Positions 38,602 to 47,749 of a stretch of DNA of 64,000 nucleotides are shown piece by piece; position 1 is the stretch's first letter, and each line of letters opens with the position of its first letter. Origin of the DNA: Achromobacter sp. Marseille-Q4962 (GTDB taxonomy: Bacteria > Pseudomonadota > Gammaproteobacteria > Burkholderiales > Burkholderiaceae_B). Made by a program: the position numbers and the translations under genes. The stretch spans positions 62,001-126,000 of the forward strand of contig NZ_CALSFU010000015.1 in NCBI RefSeq assembly GCF_943737005.1, given 5' to 3'. The notes under the pieces were generated by a model, which was given only the letters and a program-made list of their open reading frames with translations, did not search any database and had not been told where the DNA came from.

Positions 38602-39579
38602 ATGAATTTCCTCCCCCGCACGCTTTCGGCTCTCTTCGCCGCCAGCGCCCTGCTCGCGGCCGGCGCTGCCCACGCCGAATACCCGGACCACCCCATCAAC
38701 ATGGTGGTGCCTTTCGCCGCGGGCGGCCCGACCGACAACGTCGCGCGCTCGCTGGCTGAGGCCATGCGGACGTCTCTGGGCCAGACGGTCGTGGTCGAAA
38801 ACAAGGGCGGCGCCGGCGGCACGATCGGCACCACCCAGGTCGCGCGCTCGCAGCCCGACGGCTATTCCGTCCTGCTGATGCACGCCGGCTTCTCGACGGC
38901 GCCCTCTCTCTACAAGAACCCCGGCTACGATCCGTACAAGAGCTTCGAGCCCATCGGCCTCGTGGTGGACGTGCCCATGACCGTCATCGCGCGGTCGGAC
39001 TTCCCGCCCAACACCATCCAGGAACTGGCCGAGTACGTCAAAAAGAACAAGGACAAGGTTTCGCTCGCCAACGCCGGCATCGGCGCGGCCAGCCACCTGT
39101 GCGGCACCATGCTCCAGGAAGCCCTGGGCGTGCAGCTGCTGACCATTCCCTACAAGGGCACCGCTCCCGCCATGAACGATCTGCTGGGCAAGCAGGTGGA
39201 CATGCTCTGCGACCAGACCACCAACACCACGCAGCAGATCGACGCCGGCAAGGTGAAGGCCTATGCCGTCACCAGCCTCAAGCGCGTGCCCACGCTGCCC
39301 AAGCTGCCCACCATGGACGAGTCGGGCTACAAGGGCTTCGAAGTCGGCATCTGGCATGGCATGTGGGTGCCGAAAGGCACGCCCAAGCCCGTGGTGGACA
39401 AGCTGGTCAAGGCCTTGCAGGCCGGCCTGGCCGATCCCAAGTTCCAGGAGCGCATGAAACAACTGGGCGCCACCGTGCTCACCGCGGAAGCCAATCCGCA
39501 GGCGCTGGAAGCCAAGGTGAAGCAGCAGGTGCCGCAGTGGGCCGAGCTTTTCAAGAAGGCGGGCGTCGAGCCGCAGTAA
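38602..39579 (+). CDS. Bug-family tripartite tricarboxylate receptor protein
   Basis: 325 residues. A Sec signal peptide ends AAGAAHA (about residue 24). The mature protein starts EYPDHPINMVVPFAAGGPTDNVARSLAEAMRTSLGQTVVVENKGGAGG, a standard Bug signature, with QPDGYSVLLMH and IPYKGTAPAMNDLLGKQVDMLCDQTT. The ligand is probably a carboxylate or related small molecule. GGAG precedes ATG 38602. It is convergent with an IclR regulator and separated by an inverted-repeat element. Confidence 0.93.
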   Translation: MNFLPRTLSALFAASALLAAGAAHAEYPDHPINMVVPFAAGGPTDNVARSLAEAMRTSLGQTVVVENKGGAGGTIGTTQVARSQPDGYSVLLMHAGFSTAPSLYKNPGYDPYKSFEPIGLVVDVPMTVIARSDFPPNTIQELAEYVKKNKDKVSLANAGIGAASHLCGTMLQEALGVQLLTIPYKGTAPAMNDLLGKQVDMLCDQTTNTTQQIDAGKVKAYAVTSLKRVPTLPKLPTMDESGYKGFEVGIWHGMWVPKGTPKPVVDKLVKALQAGLADPKFQERMKQLGATVLTAEANPQALEAKVKQQVPQWAELFKKAGVEPQ

Positions 39580-39617
39580 GCCGCGCGGCCGCCCCTCCCC
39601 GGCAAACGCCCTGCGAT

Positions 39618-39671
39618 TGTGAACTGCCCCCGAAGGTTGGATTCGTCCAACTTTCGGAGGGCAGTTCAGAT
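39618..39671. repeat. Long imperfect inverted repeat, IS-end-like
   Basis: Arms 39620-39641 and 39646-39668 are inverted copies (one substitution and one inserted base) around a TTCG loop. The outer sequence TGAACTGCCCCC resembles the terminal repeats of IS3-type elements, and the trinucleotide GAT occurs on both sides (39615-39617, 39669-39671). It may be an IS remnant with the inside deleted, or simply a stem-loop terminator between the convergent genes. Confidence 0.75.
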
Positions 39672-39747
39672 GCGGGGCGTTTTCTTTTCAAGAAGGCGGT
39701 TCTTCGCGCGATGCGCGGCGCGCGGGCCGGGCGGCGGAATGCCGCGG

Positions 39748-40617
39748 CTACACGCGGGCGGTGGTTTCGGGCGCGGGCAGGCCGTTGAAGCCGCCGGGGC
39801 CCGCGCCGGGCGGCTCGTAGCCCAGCGCCTCGGAAATTTCGGCGGCGGTGTCCACCAGCGCCTTGATCCATTCGTCCTGCAGGCGCTCCGCCGGCGCCGA
39901 AATGGACAGGCCGGCCACCAGCTTGCCGGTGTCGTCGTAGATGCCGGCCGCGATGCAGCGCACGCCCAGTTCCAGTTCTTCGTTGTCGCGCGCGTAGCCG
40001 TGGCGGCGCACCAGCGCCAGTTCGCGCTCGAGGCGGTCGAGGTCGGTGAGGCTGTTGCGGGTGTGGCCGGCCAGCCCGGTGCGCAGCGCGTAGGCGCGCA
40101 CCTGGCGGGAGTCGGCGGTGGACAGGAACAGCTTGCCCGTGGAGGTGAGGTGCAGGGGCGCCCGGCCGCCGATGGCCCGCACCACCTGCATGCCGGAACG
40201 CTCGCTCCAGGCGCGCTCGATGTAGACGATTTCGTCGCCCTGCTGCACCGAAAGGTTGATGGTCTGGCCCGTGAGCTTATGCAGCGAACGCATGGCCGAG
40301 ATCGAGGCCTCGCGCACGTTGAGCCGCCCCTTGACCAGCGAGCCCAGTTCCAGCAGACGCATGCCGAGCTGGTAGAGGCCGTTATCCACGCGCTCTACGT
40401 AGCGCCCCACCACCAGGTCGTTCAGGATGCGGTGGGCCGTGGAGGCGTGCAGGCCCGTGGTGGCCGAGAGCTCCTTCAGGGTGACGGGGTCGGGCTGGGC
40501 CGCCAGCGCGTCGAGCAGCCGCATGGCCCGCTCGATGACCTGGATGGCGATGGGATGGGACGAGGCGCCATCGTGCTCGGCGTCCGGGGCATTGCGTGAA
40601 TTGGGCAGACGGGACAT
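39748..40617 (-). CDS. IclR family transcriptional regulator
   Basis: 289 residues. The N-terminal winged helix reads IQVIERAMRLLDALAAQPDPVTLKELSATTGLHASTAHRILNDLVVGRYVER, and the GAF-like effector domain has GEEIVYIER-like GDEIVYIERAW and the C-terminal AGIYDDTGKLVAGLSISAPAERL motif. Typical targets are carbon-source operons; the convergent Bug receptor is not an obvious one because the promoter regions lie apart. The start MSRLPN at 40617 fits the family. Confidence 0.92.
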   Translation of the reverse strand: MSRLPNSRNAPDAEHDGASSHPIAIQVIERAMRLLDALAAQPDPVTLKELSATTGLHASTAHRILNDLVVGRYVERVDNGLYQLGMRLLELGSLVKGRLNVREASISAMRSLHKLTGQTINLSVQQGDEIVYIERAWSERSGMQVVRAIGGRAPLHLTSTGKLFLSTADSRQVRAYALRTGLAGHTRNSLTDLDRLERELALVRRHGYARDNEELELGVRCIAAGIYDDTGKLVAGLSISAPAERLQDEWIKALVDTAAEISEALGYEPPGAGPGGFNGLPAPETTARV

Positions 40618-40767
40618 AGATTGACGGAAAGGGCTTGGCGGCACGGCCATGGCACAGGGGTTTTGCGGCAATGCAGCAAACAAATCTTTCCCGTATTGTG
40701 AAATTTAGCGACCCGTTTGGCAATTGGTTTTTTTAATCGGATTGCGACGGATCGCAACGCCGGACGC

Positions 40768-41580
40768 TCAGGCGGCGGGCGGCGCCAGCTTGCCGCCCAG
40801 GCGCAGCACCTCGGCGCGCAGGTATTCCAGCGCGGCCGCCGCCGCCTCGGGCTCGCCCTTGACGCCCAGGTCGATGTGCGGCGTGCCGCCCGCCTCGCCC
40901 ACGCTGGGCAGGCTGAAGGCGCGCACCCCCGGCCAGCGGCTTTCGACCGTGAGCATGGCGGGCGTGATGCGCGATTCGGGCATGCCGAACACCAGGAAGG
41001 AATGCTCGACGTGCGCGCGCGCATGCTGCAACGCACGATAGCGGGTGTCCAGCGTCCATTCGAGCATGGGCCAAGCCATGACCGGAAATCCAGGCACGAA
41101 GGTGTGATCGCGGATGAAGAAGCCGGGAATGCGGTTGTACGGGTTGGGCACGATTTCACAGCCCCGGGGAAACACGCCCATCTGCAGCCGCTGCTGGTTC
41201 TCGGGCGTGCTCATGTCGGCCGAGCCCTGGCCCTTGGCCGCCATCTCGGCAGCCCGCTGCGCGATGGCCTCGGCCGCCTGGGGATGCAGCTCCAGGGGCA
41301 GCCCCAGCGCCTCGGCCGCTGCCTGGCGGGTGTGATCGTCGGGCGTGCCGCCGATGCCGCCGCAGGAGAACACCACGTCGCCGCTGGCGAAGCTGCGGCG
41401 GTAGGCCTCGGCCAGGCGGGCGCGGTCGTCGGGCAGGAATTCGGCCCACCCCAGCTGCATGCCGCGCGCCGAGAGCATTTCCACGACTTTGGAAAAATGC
41501 TTGTCCTGCCGGCGGCCGGAGAGGATTTCGTCTCCGACGATGATAAGGCCGATGCGGCGGGCGGCGGTTTCTGCGGACAT
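40768..41580 (-). CDS. MoCF-domain (CinA N-terminal-like) protein
   Basis: 270 residues. The molybdopterin-binding fold is seen as RIGLIIVGDEILSGRRQDKHFSKVVEMLSARGMQLGWAEFLPDD and the loop VVFSCGGIGGTPDDHTRQA. It corresponds to the N-terminal domain of CinA (competence/damage-inducible protein) without the C-terminal nicotinamide-mononucleotide deamidase domain. The function of such stand-alone forms is uncertain; nucleotide pyrophosphatase activity is possible. It is followed upstream by the EI24 gene on the same strand (34 bp gap). Confidence 0.88.
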   Translation of the reverse strand: MSAETAARRIGLIIVGDEILSGRRQDKHFSKVVEMLSARGMQLGWAEFLPDDRARLAEAYRRSFASGDVVFSCGGIGGTPDDHTRQAAAEALGLPLELHPQAAEAIAQRAAEMAAKGQGSADMSTPENQQRLQMGVFPRGCEIVPNPYNRIPGFFIRDHTFVPGFPVMAWPMLEWTLDTRYRALQHARAHVEHSFLVFGMPESRITPAMLTVESRWPGVRAFSLPSVGEAGGTPHIDLGVKGEPEAAAAALEYLRAEVLRLGGKLAPPAA

Positions 41581-41614
41581 GATGGGGTTCCGGATAGCGG
41601 TGAAAGGGGAAGGA

Positions 41615-42430
41615 TCAGACGTCGATGGTGCGCTGCTGGCGCAATTGCCGCAGCGCATCCAGCCCGTAGTGCGCATACACCAGCGCGGAAAACACGGGCA
41701 GCACCACCCAGGCCGGCGGCAGCAGGTTCAGCAGCGAGCAGACCAGGCCGATGATCCAGAAGCCGACGTTGTTGCGCTTGAGCAGGATCTGGCGCTCGGC
41801 GGGACTGGCGTGCTCGACGATGGCGTCCACGCGCATCATCCGCGAAAAAGCGAAGGCCCACCAGAACACCGACAGCACCACGGCCATGGGAGGCACCAGC
41901 CACAGGGGCAGCGTCAATACCCACCCCAGCGCGAACGCGAGCGACACCCACACGGCGTTCCACACGCTGACCGCCGTGGAAAAACGGCCCTGCCGCGCCA
42001 CGCCGGCGTACTCGCGCTCGCTCACGTGCCGCAGCACCAGCGGCATGACGAACACCGCCGCGATGGCCAGGCCCAGGATGCCCGACACGGGCAGCAGGAT
42101 TCCGGCCGCGATAACGGGCACCAGATAGAGCTTGAGGGAGAACAGCCCCACCGCGACCAGCCAGTCATCCACGCGGTTGACCATGTCCCATTGGGAGGCT
42201 TCCATGCGCAGCCAGTCGGTCAGGGGCGTCCAGAACAGCCAGAGCAGAACGATGGCGCCCACCAGCGCGATCAGGAACGGCAGCAGCACGGCGAACAGCA
42301 TGCTCGGATGGCATTGCGACACCAGGGCGCGCTTGAATGCCTGGGCCACGCCCGCCGCGCCCGCGCTCGCGCGGGGCGAAAATCCTGGACGCGATTCGGA
42401 CGTATCGGACTCGGGGCGCAGTGCGTTCAT
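41615..42430 (-). CDS. EI24-domain inner membrane protein
   Basis: 271 residues. After a ~30-residue polar start come several hydrophobic segments (MLFAVLLPFLIALVGAIVLLWLFW; LVPVIAAGILLPVSGILGLAIAAVFVMPLVL; VWVSLAFALGWVLTLPLWLVPPMAVVLSVFWWAFAF; WIIGLVCSLLNLLPPAWVVLPVFSAL). The layout matches the EI24/CysZ family. CysZ transports sulfate; no cysteine genes are nearby, so the substrate is open. It is divergent from a thioredoxin-like gene. Confidence 0.8.
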   Translation of the reverse strand: MNALRPESDTSESRPGFSPRASAGAAGVAQAFKRALVSQCHPSMLFAVLLPFLIALVGAIVLLWLFWTPLTDWLRMEASQWDMVNRVDDWLVAVGLFSLKLYLVPVIAAGILLPVSGILGLAIAAVFVMPLVLRHVSEREYAGVARQGRFSTAVSVWNAVWVSLAFALGWVLTLPLWLVPPMAVVLSVFWWAFAFSRMMRVDAIVEHASPAERQILLKRNNVGFWIIGLVCSLLNLLPPAWVVLPVFSALVYAHYGLDALRQLRQQRTIDV

Positions 42431-42492
42431 GGCAGGCAGGCGTGAATGGACAACCCGGGTATGATAGTCAAACACGTCCTGATCTGCTTCAC

Positions 42493-42873
42493 ATGCCCCT
42501 ACTCGTTCCCGGCGCCGACCTGGGCGCCCTGCGCGATCGCCTCGGATCGCCCGATACCTGGCTCATTGCGTGTTTCTGTGCCGCCTGGTGCGATACCTGC
42601 GGACAATACCGCCCCCGTCTCCAGGCACTTTCCGACACCCTGCCGCAGCACGTCTTCGCATGGATAGACATCGAAGACCATGAAGAACTGCTGGGCGAGG
42701 AAGACGTGGAGAACTTCCCCACTCTGCTGGTGCAGGCCGGCCCGCGCACGGTGTTCTACGGCCCGATGCTGCCCCACATCGGCCACCTGGAGCGGCTCCT
42801 CGACAGCCTGGGGCCGGACAGCCCGGCCGTGGCGACCGCCCTGCCCGACCTGCGCCGGCTGCTGCGCGGCTGA
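42493..42873 (+). CDS. Thioredoxin family protein
   Basis: 126 residues. Active site WCDTC (Trp32-Cys33-Asp-Thr-Cys36) in WLIACFCAAWCDTCGQYRPRLQAL, with the cis-Pro segment ENFPTLLVQ. The dipeptide between the cysteines (Asp-Thr) differs from the usual Gly-Pro and would change redox potential. No signal peptide, so cytosolic. It stands between the divergent EI24 gene and the convergent helicase. Confidence 0.87.
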   Translation: MPLLVPGADLGALRDRLGSPDTWLIACFCAAWCDTCGQYRPRLQALSDTLPQHVFAWIDIEDHEELLGEEDVENFPTLLVQAGPRTVFYGPMLPHIGHLERLLDSLGPDSPAVATALPDLRRLLRG

Positions 42874-42944
42874 ACCTTCCGGCCGCGCCAGGCGCGGCCC
42901 GCTGCGGGGAGCCTCGAAAGCCGCGTACGAACGACCGCGAGGGC

Positions 42945-44381
42945 TCAGGCCTTGCGGCTGCCGCCCAGCAGGACGGCAAGCTGGCGCTTGGGCGCCGCGC
43001 CGTTCTTGGGCGCGGGCGCGTCTTCGGCGCGCGGCGCCGGCGCCGGCGCGGCGGACGGCTCGTAAGGCTTGTAGAAAAAATCGTCCGCCGGCTGGCGCGG
43101 CGCCGATGCCGCATGGCCCGACCGGCGCTCCGGACGGCCGCGGCTTTCGCGGGCGCCGCGCTCTTCGCCCCGCCCGTGGCTGCGGGCGAGCAGGTCGGCC
43201 GGCACTTCCAGCGTGCCGCGCGGCACCTGGCGCTTGATGAGTTTCTCGATGTCGAGCAGATAGCGCTCTTCGTCGGGCGTGAAGAGGGCGATGGCTTCGC
43301 CCGAGGCGCCCGCACGGCCGGTGCGGCCGATGCGGTGCACGTAGTCTTCCGCATTGTGCGGCAGGTCGTAGTTGATGACGCAGGGCACGCCCGCCACGTC
43401 CAGGCCGCGCGCGGCCACGTCGGTGGCCACCAGCACCTCGAGCTCGCCCGCCTTGAAGGCGTCCAGCGCCTTCATGCGGTCGGCCTGGGTCTTGTCGCCA
43501 TGGATCGACTCGGCTTTCACGCCGTCGCGCTCCAGTTGGCGCGCCAGGCGCGCGGTGCCGATCTTGGTGTTGGAGAACACGATGACCTGGTTCAGCCCGC
43601 GCGACTTGACCAGGTGGACCACGGCGGCGCGCTTGGCTTCGCCGGACATCTTGTAGGCGATCTGGCTGACCGTGTCGGCGGTGGCGTTGCGGGCCGCGAC
43701 CTCGATCTCGACCGGATGGTTCAGGTACGAACGGCCCAGCTTGCGGATCTCGTTGCTGAACGTGGCCGAAAAGAGCAGGCTCTGGCGCTGGGCGGGCAGC
43801 AGCCGGATGATGCGTTCCAGGTCGGGCAGGAAGCCCATGTCCAGCATACGGTCGGCTTCGTCCAGAACCAGGATGCCCACCTGGCCCAGGTTGACGTTCT
43901 TCTGCTCCACGTGGTCCAGCAGGCGGCCGGGCGTGGCGACCAGCACCTCGCAGCCGCGGCGCAGCGCTTCTTTCTGGGGGCCGATGTCCACGCCGCCGAA
44001 CACCACGGCCGAACGCAGCGGCGTCTGCTTGCTGTAGCGCTTGACGCTTTCGTAGACCTGGTCCGCCAGCTCGCGGGTCGGCGCCAGGATGAGGGCCCGC
44101 ACCGGATGGCGGGCCGGCGAGGCGCTGGTGTTGGCCAGCGGCATGAGGCGGTGCAGGATGGGCAGCGTGAAGGCCGCGGTCTTGCCGGTGCCGGTCTGCG
44201 CGGCGCCCATGACGTCCCGCCCGGCGACGACGACCGGAATGGCCTGGGCCTGGATGGGGGTGGGAGTGGTGTAGCCGGTTTCGGCGATGGATTGCAGCAG
44301 AAGCGGATGCAATCCGAAATCGGCGAAAACGGGCGCGGGCGCGTCGGGGTTGGATGCTACGGTTTGAGTAGATTCAGTCAT
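42945..44381 (-). CDS. rhlE: DEAD-box RNA helicase, RhlE type
   Basis: 478 residues. Q motif and FADFGLHPLLLQSIAETGYTTPTPIQAQAIP, Walker A AQTGTGKT, PTRELADQVYE, VLDEADRMLDMGF, SATF, and the C-terminal domain with ATDVAARGLDVAGV and HRIGRTGRAG. It unwinds short RNA duplexes in ribosome assembly or mRNA decay. The C-terminal ~90 residues are Arg/Pro/Ala-rich and disordered, as in betaproteobacterial RhlE proteins that bind RNA nonspecifically. Confidence 0.93.
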   Translation of the reverse strand: MTESTQTVASNPDAPAPVFADFGLHPLLLQSIAETGYTTPTPIQAQAIPVVVAGRDVMGAAQTGTGKTAAFTLPILHRLMPLANTSASPARHPVRALILAPTRELADQVYESVKRYSKQTPLRSAVVFGGVDIGPQKEALRRGCEVLVATPGRLLDHVEQKNVNLGQVGILVLDEADRMLDMGFLPDLERIIRLLPAQRQSLLFSATFSNEIRKLGRSYLNHPVEIEVAARNATADTVSQIAYKMSGEAKRAAVVHLVKSRGLNQVIVFSNTKIGTARLARQLERDGVKAESIHGDKTQADRMKALDAFKAGELEVLVATDVAARGLDVAGVPCVINYDLPHNAEDYVHRIGRTGRAGASGEAIALFTPDEERYLLDIEKLIKRQVPRGTLEVPADLLARSHGRGEERGARESRGRPERRSGHAASAPRQPADDFFYKPYEPSAAPAPAPRAEDAPAPKNGAAPKRQLAVLLGGSRKA

Positions 44382-44747
44382 CAGGGTTGGGCAAGCGCCG
44401 GACCAGGTAAAAAGAACAAAACGAGAGTGCTGCATGCACCGCGCCGCATGGATATCGAACCCCCGGATTGCGCGGCACGCACGCTGGCGTGCCGACGGCG
44501 CGCGGTTTTCCGCGGCGGCGATCCGCGGTCAGCCGGGCAAGCCATGCGGCGCATTCTGGAACGGATATCCGTGGGGCAGTACCAAGCCCGGATTGCTGTG
44601 GATCGCATAATTTTAGCGCAGGCCGGCTCTGCGGCTGTCAAGCCGGGCCCTGACGCCTTCCGGCCCGGGCCTGGGAGGCCCCGCCGGGCGGCCGCCGGCG
44701 GATGGCCGCGTCCGCGGGCCGTACAGGCTACTGGCGAGTAACCCCGA
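44382..44747. other. Upstream region of the helicase gene
   Basis: 366 bp without a convincing gene. On the minus strand TTGACA (44636-44641) and TAAAAT (44610-44615) could be the helicase promoter, though the 20-bp spacer is long; this would give a ~225-nt leader, a feature often seen in cold-inducible helicase mRNAs. Nothing else recognised. Confidence 0.5.
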
Positions 44748-45083
44748 TCAGCCCGCCAGCCAGCGCAGGCCCCACAGGACCAGCATGCCCGCCACGATGA
44801 CGAGCACCGCGCTGCGCGTGCGCAGGAACACCAGGATGCCCACGACGCCCGCCACCAGCTTGTAGTCGAACACCGGCCCCAGCCCGGCCTTCCAGGGCAG
44901 CAGGTCGGGCACCACGATGGCGGTGAGCGCCGCCGCCGGGGCATAGCGCAGCGCGCGGCGCACGTGGTCGGGCAGCGGGATGTAATCGCCGAACAGCATG
45001 AAGCCGGCGCGGGTCAGCACGCTGCAGAGAGTCAGCAGCAGGATGGCCGAATAGACGTAGATCTCGGAAGGCCAGAGTGTCAT
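44748..45083 (-). CDS. azlD: AzlD-type branched-chain amino acid exporter small subunit
   Basis: 111 residues with three to four membrane segments: YVYSAILLLTLCSVLTRAGFML, YAPAAALTAIVVPDLL, LVAGVVGILVFLRTRSAVLVIVAGMLVLWGLRWL. The TRAGF and PAAALTAIVVPDLL motifs are typical of AzlD. It pairs with AzlC to export branched-chain amino acids. Its ATG overlaps the azlC stop by four bases (ATGA). Confidence 0.9.
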   Translation of the reverse strand: MTLWPSEIYVYSAILLLTLCSVLTRAGFMLFGDYIPLPDHVRRALRYAPAAALTAIVVPDLLPWKAGLGPVFDYKLVAGVVGILVFLRTRSAVLVIVAGMLVLWGLRWLAG

Positions 45084-45829
45084 GCGCGCGCCTTGAAATA
45101 GCGTTCCGCCCAGATGCCGGCCCCCACGCCCGCGATGACGGCGGCCGCCAGGCCCAGCCGCAGCGGCAGCGCCTGCCCCACCCAGGCGACCACGCCCGCC
45201 GCCAGCATGGAGATCAGCATGGGCCTGGAGTTGGCCAGCGGCACCGTGATGGCCAGCAGCGCCAGCACCGCGGCGAAATCGAGCGACCAGGCCGCCGGCA
45301 CCAGCGTGCCCATGTAGATGCCCGCGATGGACGAGGTCTGCCAGACCAGCCATCCGGGCGCGATCGTGCCGAGGAAGTACCAGAGCTGCTCGCGCGTGCC
45401 GCGCTCGGCCGCGTCGCCGTAGCGGGGCATGAAGAGCACGAAGCCCATGTCCGTGGTGAAGTACCCCAGGCCCAGCCGCTTGGGCCAGGACAGGTGGCGG
45501 AAATAAGGCTGCAGCGCCGCGCCGAAGATGATGAAGCGCAGGTTCACCACGAAGCCGGCGGCGAAGACCAGCCAGAGCGGGGCGCCGGTGGCGATGAGCG
45601 GCAGGGAGGTGAGCTGGGCCGAGCCCGCGTAGAGCAGCAGGGTCATGGCCAGCGCCATGGACTCCGTGAGGCCGGATTTCACCATGGCGACGCCGGTGAC
45701 CAGCCCCCAGGTGGCGGTGGCGACGAGGGCGGGAACGATGGCATGCACGCCGGCGCGGAAAGCCTCGGCACGCTCGCGGCGGGCGAGCTTCGCGTCTTCG
45801 GCGCCGGGCAACGCGGACTCAGATGACAA
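45080..45829 (-). CDS. azlC: AzlC-type branched-chain amino acid exporter large subunit
   Basis: 249 residues. The core AGVHAIVPALVATATWGLVTGVAMVKSGLTESMALAMTLLLYAGSAQL and the segment AAGFVVNLRFIIFGAALQPYF are AzlC/YgaZ signatures, with about seven membrane helices. It is coupled to azlD by overlap and lies divergent from ilvE (237 bp between), a context consistent with branched-chain amino acid homeostasis. Confidence 0.92.
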   Translation of the reverse strand: MSSESALPGAEDAKLARRERAEAFRAGVHAIVPALVATATWGLVTGVAMVKSGLTESMALAMTLLLYAGSAQLTSLPLIATGAPLWLVFAAGFVVNLRFIIFGAALQPYFRHLSWPKRLGLGYFTTDMGFVLFMPRYGDAAERGTREQLWYFLGTIAPGWLVWQTSSIAGIYMGTLVPAAWSLDFAAVLALLAITVPLANSRPMLISMLAAGVVAWVGQALPLRLGLAAAVIAGVGAGIWAERYFKARA

Positions 45830-46066
45830 GGGCGGCCCCCCGGCGATTCGGACAGAACGTCATGGCACTTTGAAAAGGAAAGAAAACGCACGGCATTCCG
45901 CCAGGTCCGCCCGGCAGGCGGACGCGCGGCGCCCTGAAGCGCCCCGCCGGAGCTGAATGGCGATTATTGTAACCTCGCCGCTTGATACAATAAGCGGCCC
46001 GCGTTTTCCGAGTCTCCCGGCGGTGTGGCCCGGGACGGCAGGCCGGCGCTCATTGGGGAGACGACC

Positions 46067-46987
46067 ATGTCTATGGCGGACCGAGACGGTTTGATCTGGT
46101 ATGACGGCAAGCTGGTGCCGTGGCGCGACGCCACGACACACGTCCTGACCCATTCCCTGCATTACGGCCTGGCGGTCTTCGAAGGCCTGCGCGCCTACCA
46201 GTCCGAGATCGGCACCGCCATCTTCCGCCTCGAAGACCACACCCGGCGCCTGTTCAATTCCGCGCACATCTACCAGATGGCCATTCCCTGGGACCGCGAC
46301 ACGATCAACGAGGCGCAGCGGACGGTGGTGCGCGAGAACAAGCTCGAATCCTGCTATATCCGCCCGCTGGTGTTCTACGGCTCCGAAAAGATGGGCGTCT
46401 CGCCGCGAGGCGCCCGGGTCCACGTCGCCATCGCCGCCTGGCCCTGGGGCGCCTACCTGGGCGAAGAGGCCCTGTCCAAGGGCATCCGGGTAAAAGTGTC
46501 TTCCTATTCGCGCCAGCACGTGAACGTCACCATGCCGCGCGCCAAGGTCGCCACCACCTACGCCAATTCCATCCTGGCCAACAACGAAGCCCTGCAGGAC
46601 GGCTACGACGAGGCCCTGCTGCTGGACACCGAAGGCTTCGTGGCCGAAGGCTCGGGCGAGAACCTCTTCATCGTCAAGGACGGCGCGCTCTGCGAACCCG
46701 AGATCGCCTCGGCCCTCACCGGCATCACGCGCTCCACCATCCACGCGCTGGCCGCCGACCTCGGCATCCCCGTGCACACCCGCCGCCTCACGCGCGACGA
46801 CGTCTACATCGCCGACGAGGCCTTCTTCACCGGCACCGCCGCCGAGGTCACGCCGATCCGCGAGGTGGACAACCGCCGGATCGGCGCCGGACGGCGCGGT
46901 CCGGTCACGGAGAAGCTCCAGCAGGCGTTCTTCGACGTGGTGCATGGCCGCAACCCGAAGTACCATCACTGGTTGAGCAAAGTTTGA
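46067..46987 (+). CDS. ilvE: Branched-chain amino acid aminotransferase
   Basis: 306 residues, fold-type IV PLP enzyme. The Schiff-base lysine is Lys160 (RAKVATTYANSILANNEAL), and the family segments HSLHYGLAVFEGLRAY, EGFVAEGSGENLFIVKDG and EAFFTGTAAEVTPIREVDNR are conserved. It makes Leu, Ile and Val from their 2-keto acids. GGGGAG at 46055-46060 fixes the start. A TACAAT -10-like box lies at 45986-45991. The zinc-finger and SnoaL-like genes follow on the same strand. Confidence 0.96.
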   Translation: MSMADRDGLIWYDGKLVPWRDATTHVLTHSLHYGLAVFEGLRAYQSEIGTAIFRLEDHTRRLFNSAHIYQMAIPWDRDTINEAQRTVVRENKLESCYIRPLVFYGSEKMGVSPRGARVHVAIAAWPWGAYLGEEALSKGIRVKVSSYSRQHVNVTMPRAKVATTYANSILANNEALQDGYDEALLLDTEGFVAEGSGENLFIVKDGALCEPEIASALTGITRSTIHALAADLGIPVHTRRLTRDDVYIADEAFFTGTAAEVTPIREVDNRRIGAGRRGPVTEKLQQAFFDVVHGRNPKYHHWLSKV

Positions 46988-47063
46988 TCCCGCGGCGCTG
47001 CCGCAGCGCCCGCCTCCCCTTCAACCCTGCCGTTCCACGGTTTTTTTCATGTCAGGAAAGTCC

Positions 47064-47282
47064 ATGTCCGCCGCAGCCCCGGCCGCCGCCCCCCAATCCC
47101 ACGAAGTCATCGAAGTCGGCGCGGAAGACCTGCCCGTCTTCTGCCCCGGCCCCAAGGCTCCGCTCTGGAGCATGCATCCCCGCGTCTTCCTCGACGTGAC
47201 GCACACCGGCTCGGCCAACTGTCCATACTGCGGCGCCAGCTATCGCCTGAAGCCCGGCGCCGTCCTGCACGGCCACCACTGA
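47064..47282 (+). CDS. Zinc-finger domain protein (zf-CHCC type)
   Basis: 72 residues. The zinc site is formed by FCPGP, MHPRVFLDV and CPYCGASYRL (Cys, His, Cys, Cys), the same fold as the NDUFS6-like zf-CHCC family. The family's role in bacteria is unknown. The start MSAAAP at 47064 has AGGAAAG just ahead; an in-frame ATG at 47049 adds five residues. It follows ilvE closely and precedes an NTF2-like gene, a common betaproteobacterial order. Confidence 0.85.
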   Translation: MSAAAPAAAPQSHEVIEVGAEDLPVFCPGPKAPLWSMHPRVFLDVTHTGSANCPYCGASYRLKPGAVLHGHH

Positions 47283-47313
47283 GCCGGCCCCGTCCACGTT
47301 TCCGCCCCCAGCC

Positions 47314-47736
47314 ATGTTCGCCACGCCCGACGAAGCCGAGCACGCCTTCTACGAAGCCCTGGAACAGGGAGACGCCGTCCGCCTGATGCAAGTCTGGGCC
47401 GACGACGAGGAAGTCGTGTGCATCCATCCGGGAGGCCTGCGCATCGTCGGCCATTCCGCGGTCCAGGAGTCCTGGCAGCAGGTGCTGGCCAACGGCCCCC
47501 TGCACATCCGCGCCCTGCGTCCGCTGGTGATGCAGAGCATGATGTGCGCCGTGCACGTCCTGGTGGAGCAGGTGGCGGTGCGCACCCGCGAGGGCACGCA
47601 GTTCGCCAATTGCTACGCGACGAACATCTATCACAAGGGGCCGGCGGGCTGGCGCATGGTGATGCACCACGCTTCGCCGGCGCCGGCGGAGGCCGGCGTG
47701 CTGGACCTGCACGACGTGCCCGACATGCTGCACTGA
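47314..47736 (+). CDS. NTF2-like (SnoaL_3 type) protein
   Basis: 140 residues. DEAEHAFYEALEQGDAVRLMQVWADDEEVVCIHPGG is the start of the NTF2-like cone, followed by ESWQQVLANGPLHI and a beta-rich half ending GWRMVMHHAS. Similar proteins are ligand-binding or isomerase-like; no catalytic residues can be assigned. Probably in one transcript with ilvE and the zinc-finger gene, and followed by the hydrolase 13 bp on. Confidence 0.82.
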   Translation: MFATPDEAEHAFYEALEQGDAVRLMQVWADDEEVVCIHPGGLRIVGHSAVQESWQQVLANGPLHIRALRPLVMQSMMCAVHVLVEQVAVRTREGTQFANCYATNIYHKGPAGWRMVMHHASPAPAEAGVLDLHDVPDMLH

Positions 47737-47749
47737 ATCGGGTGGATCG

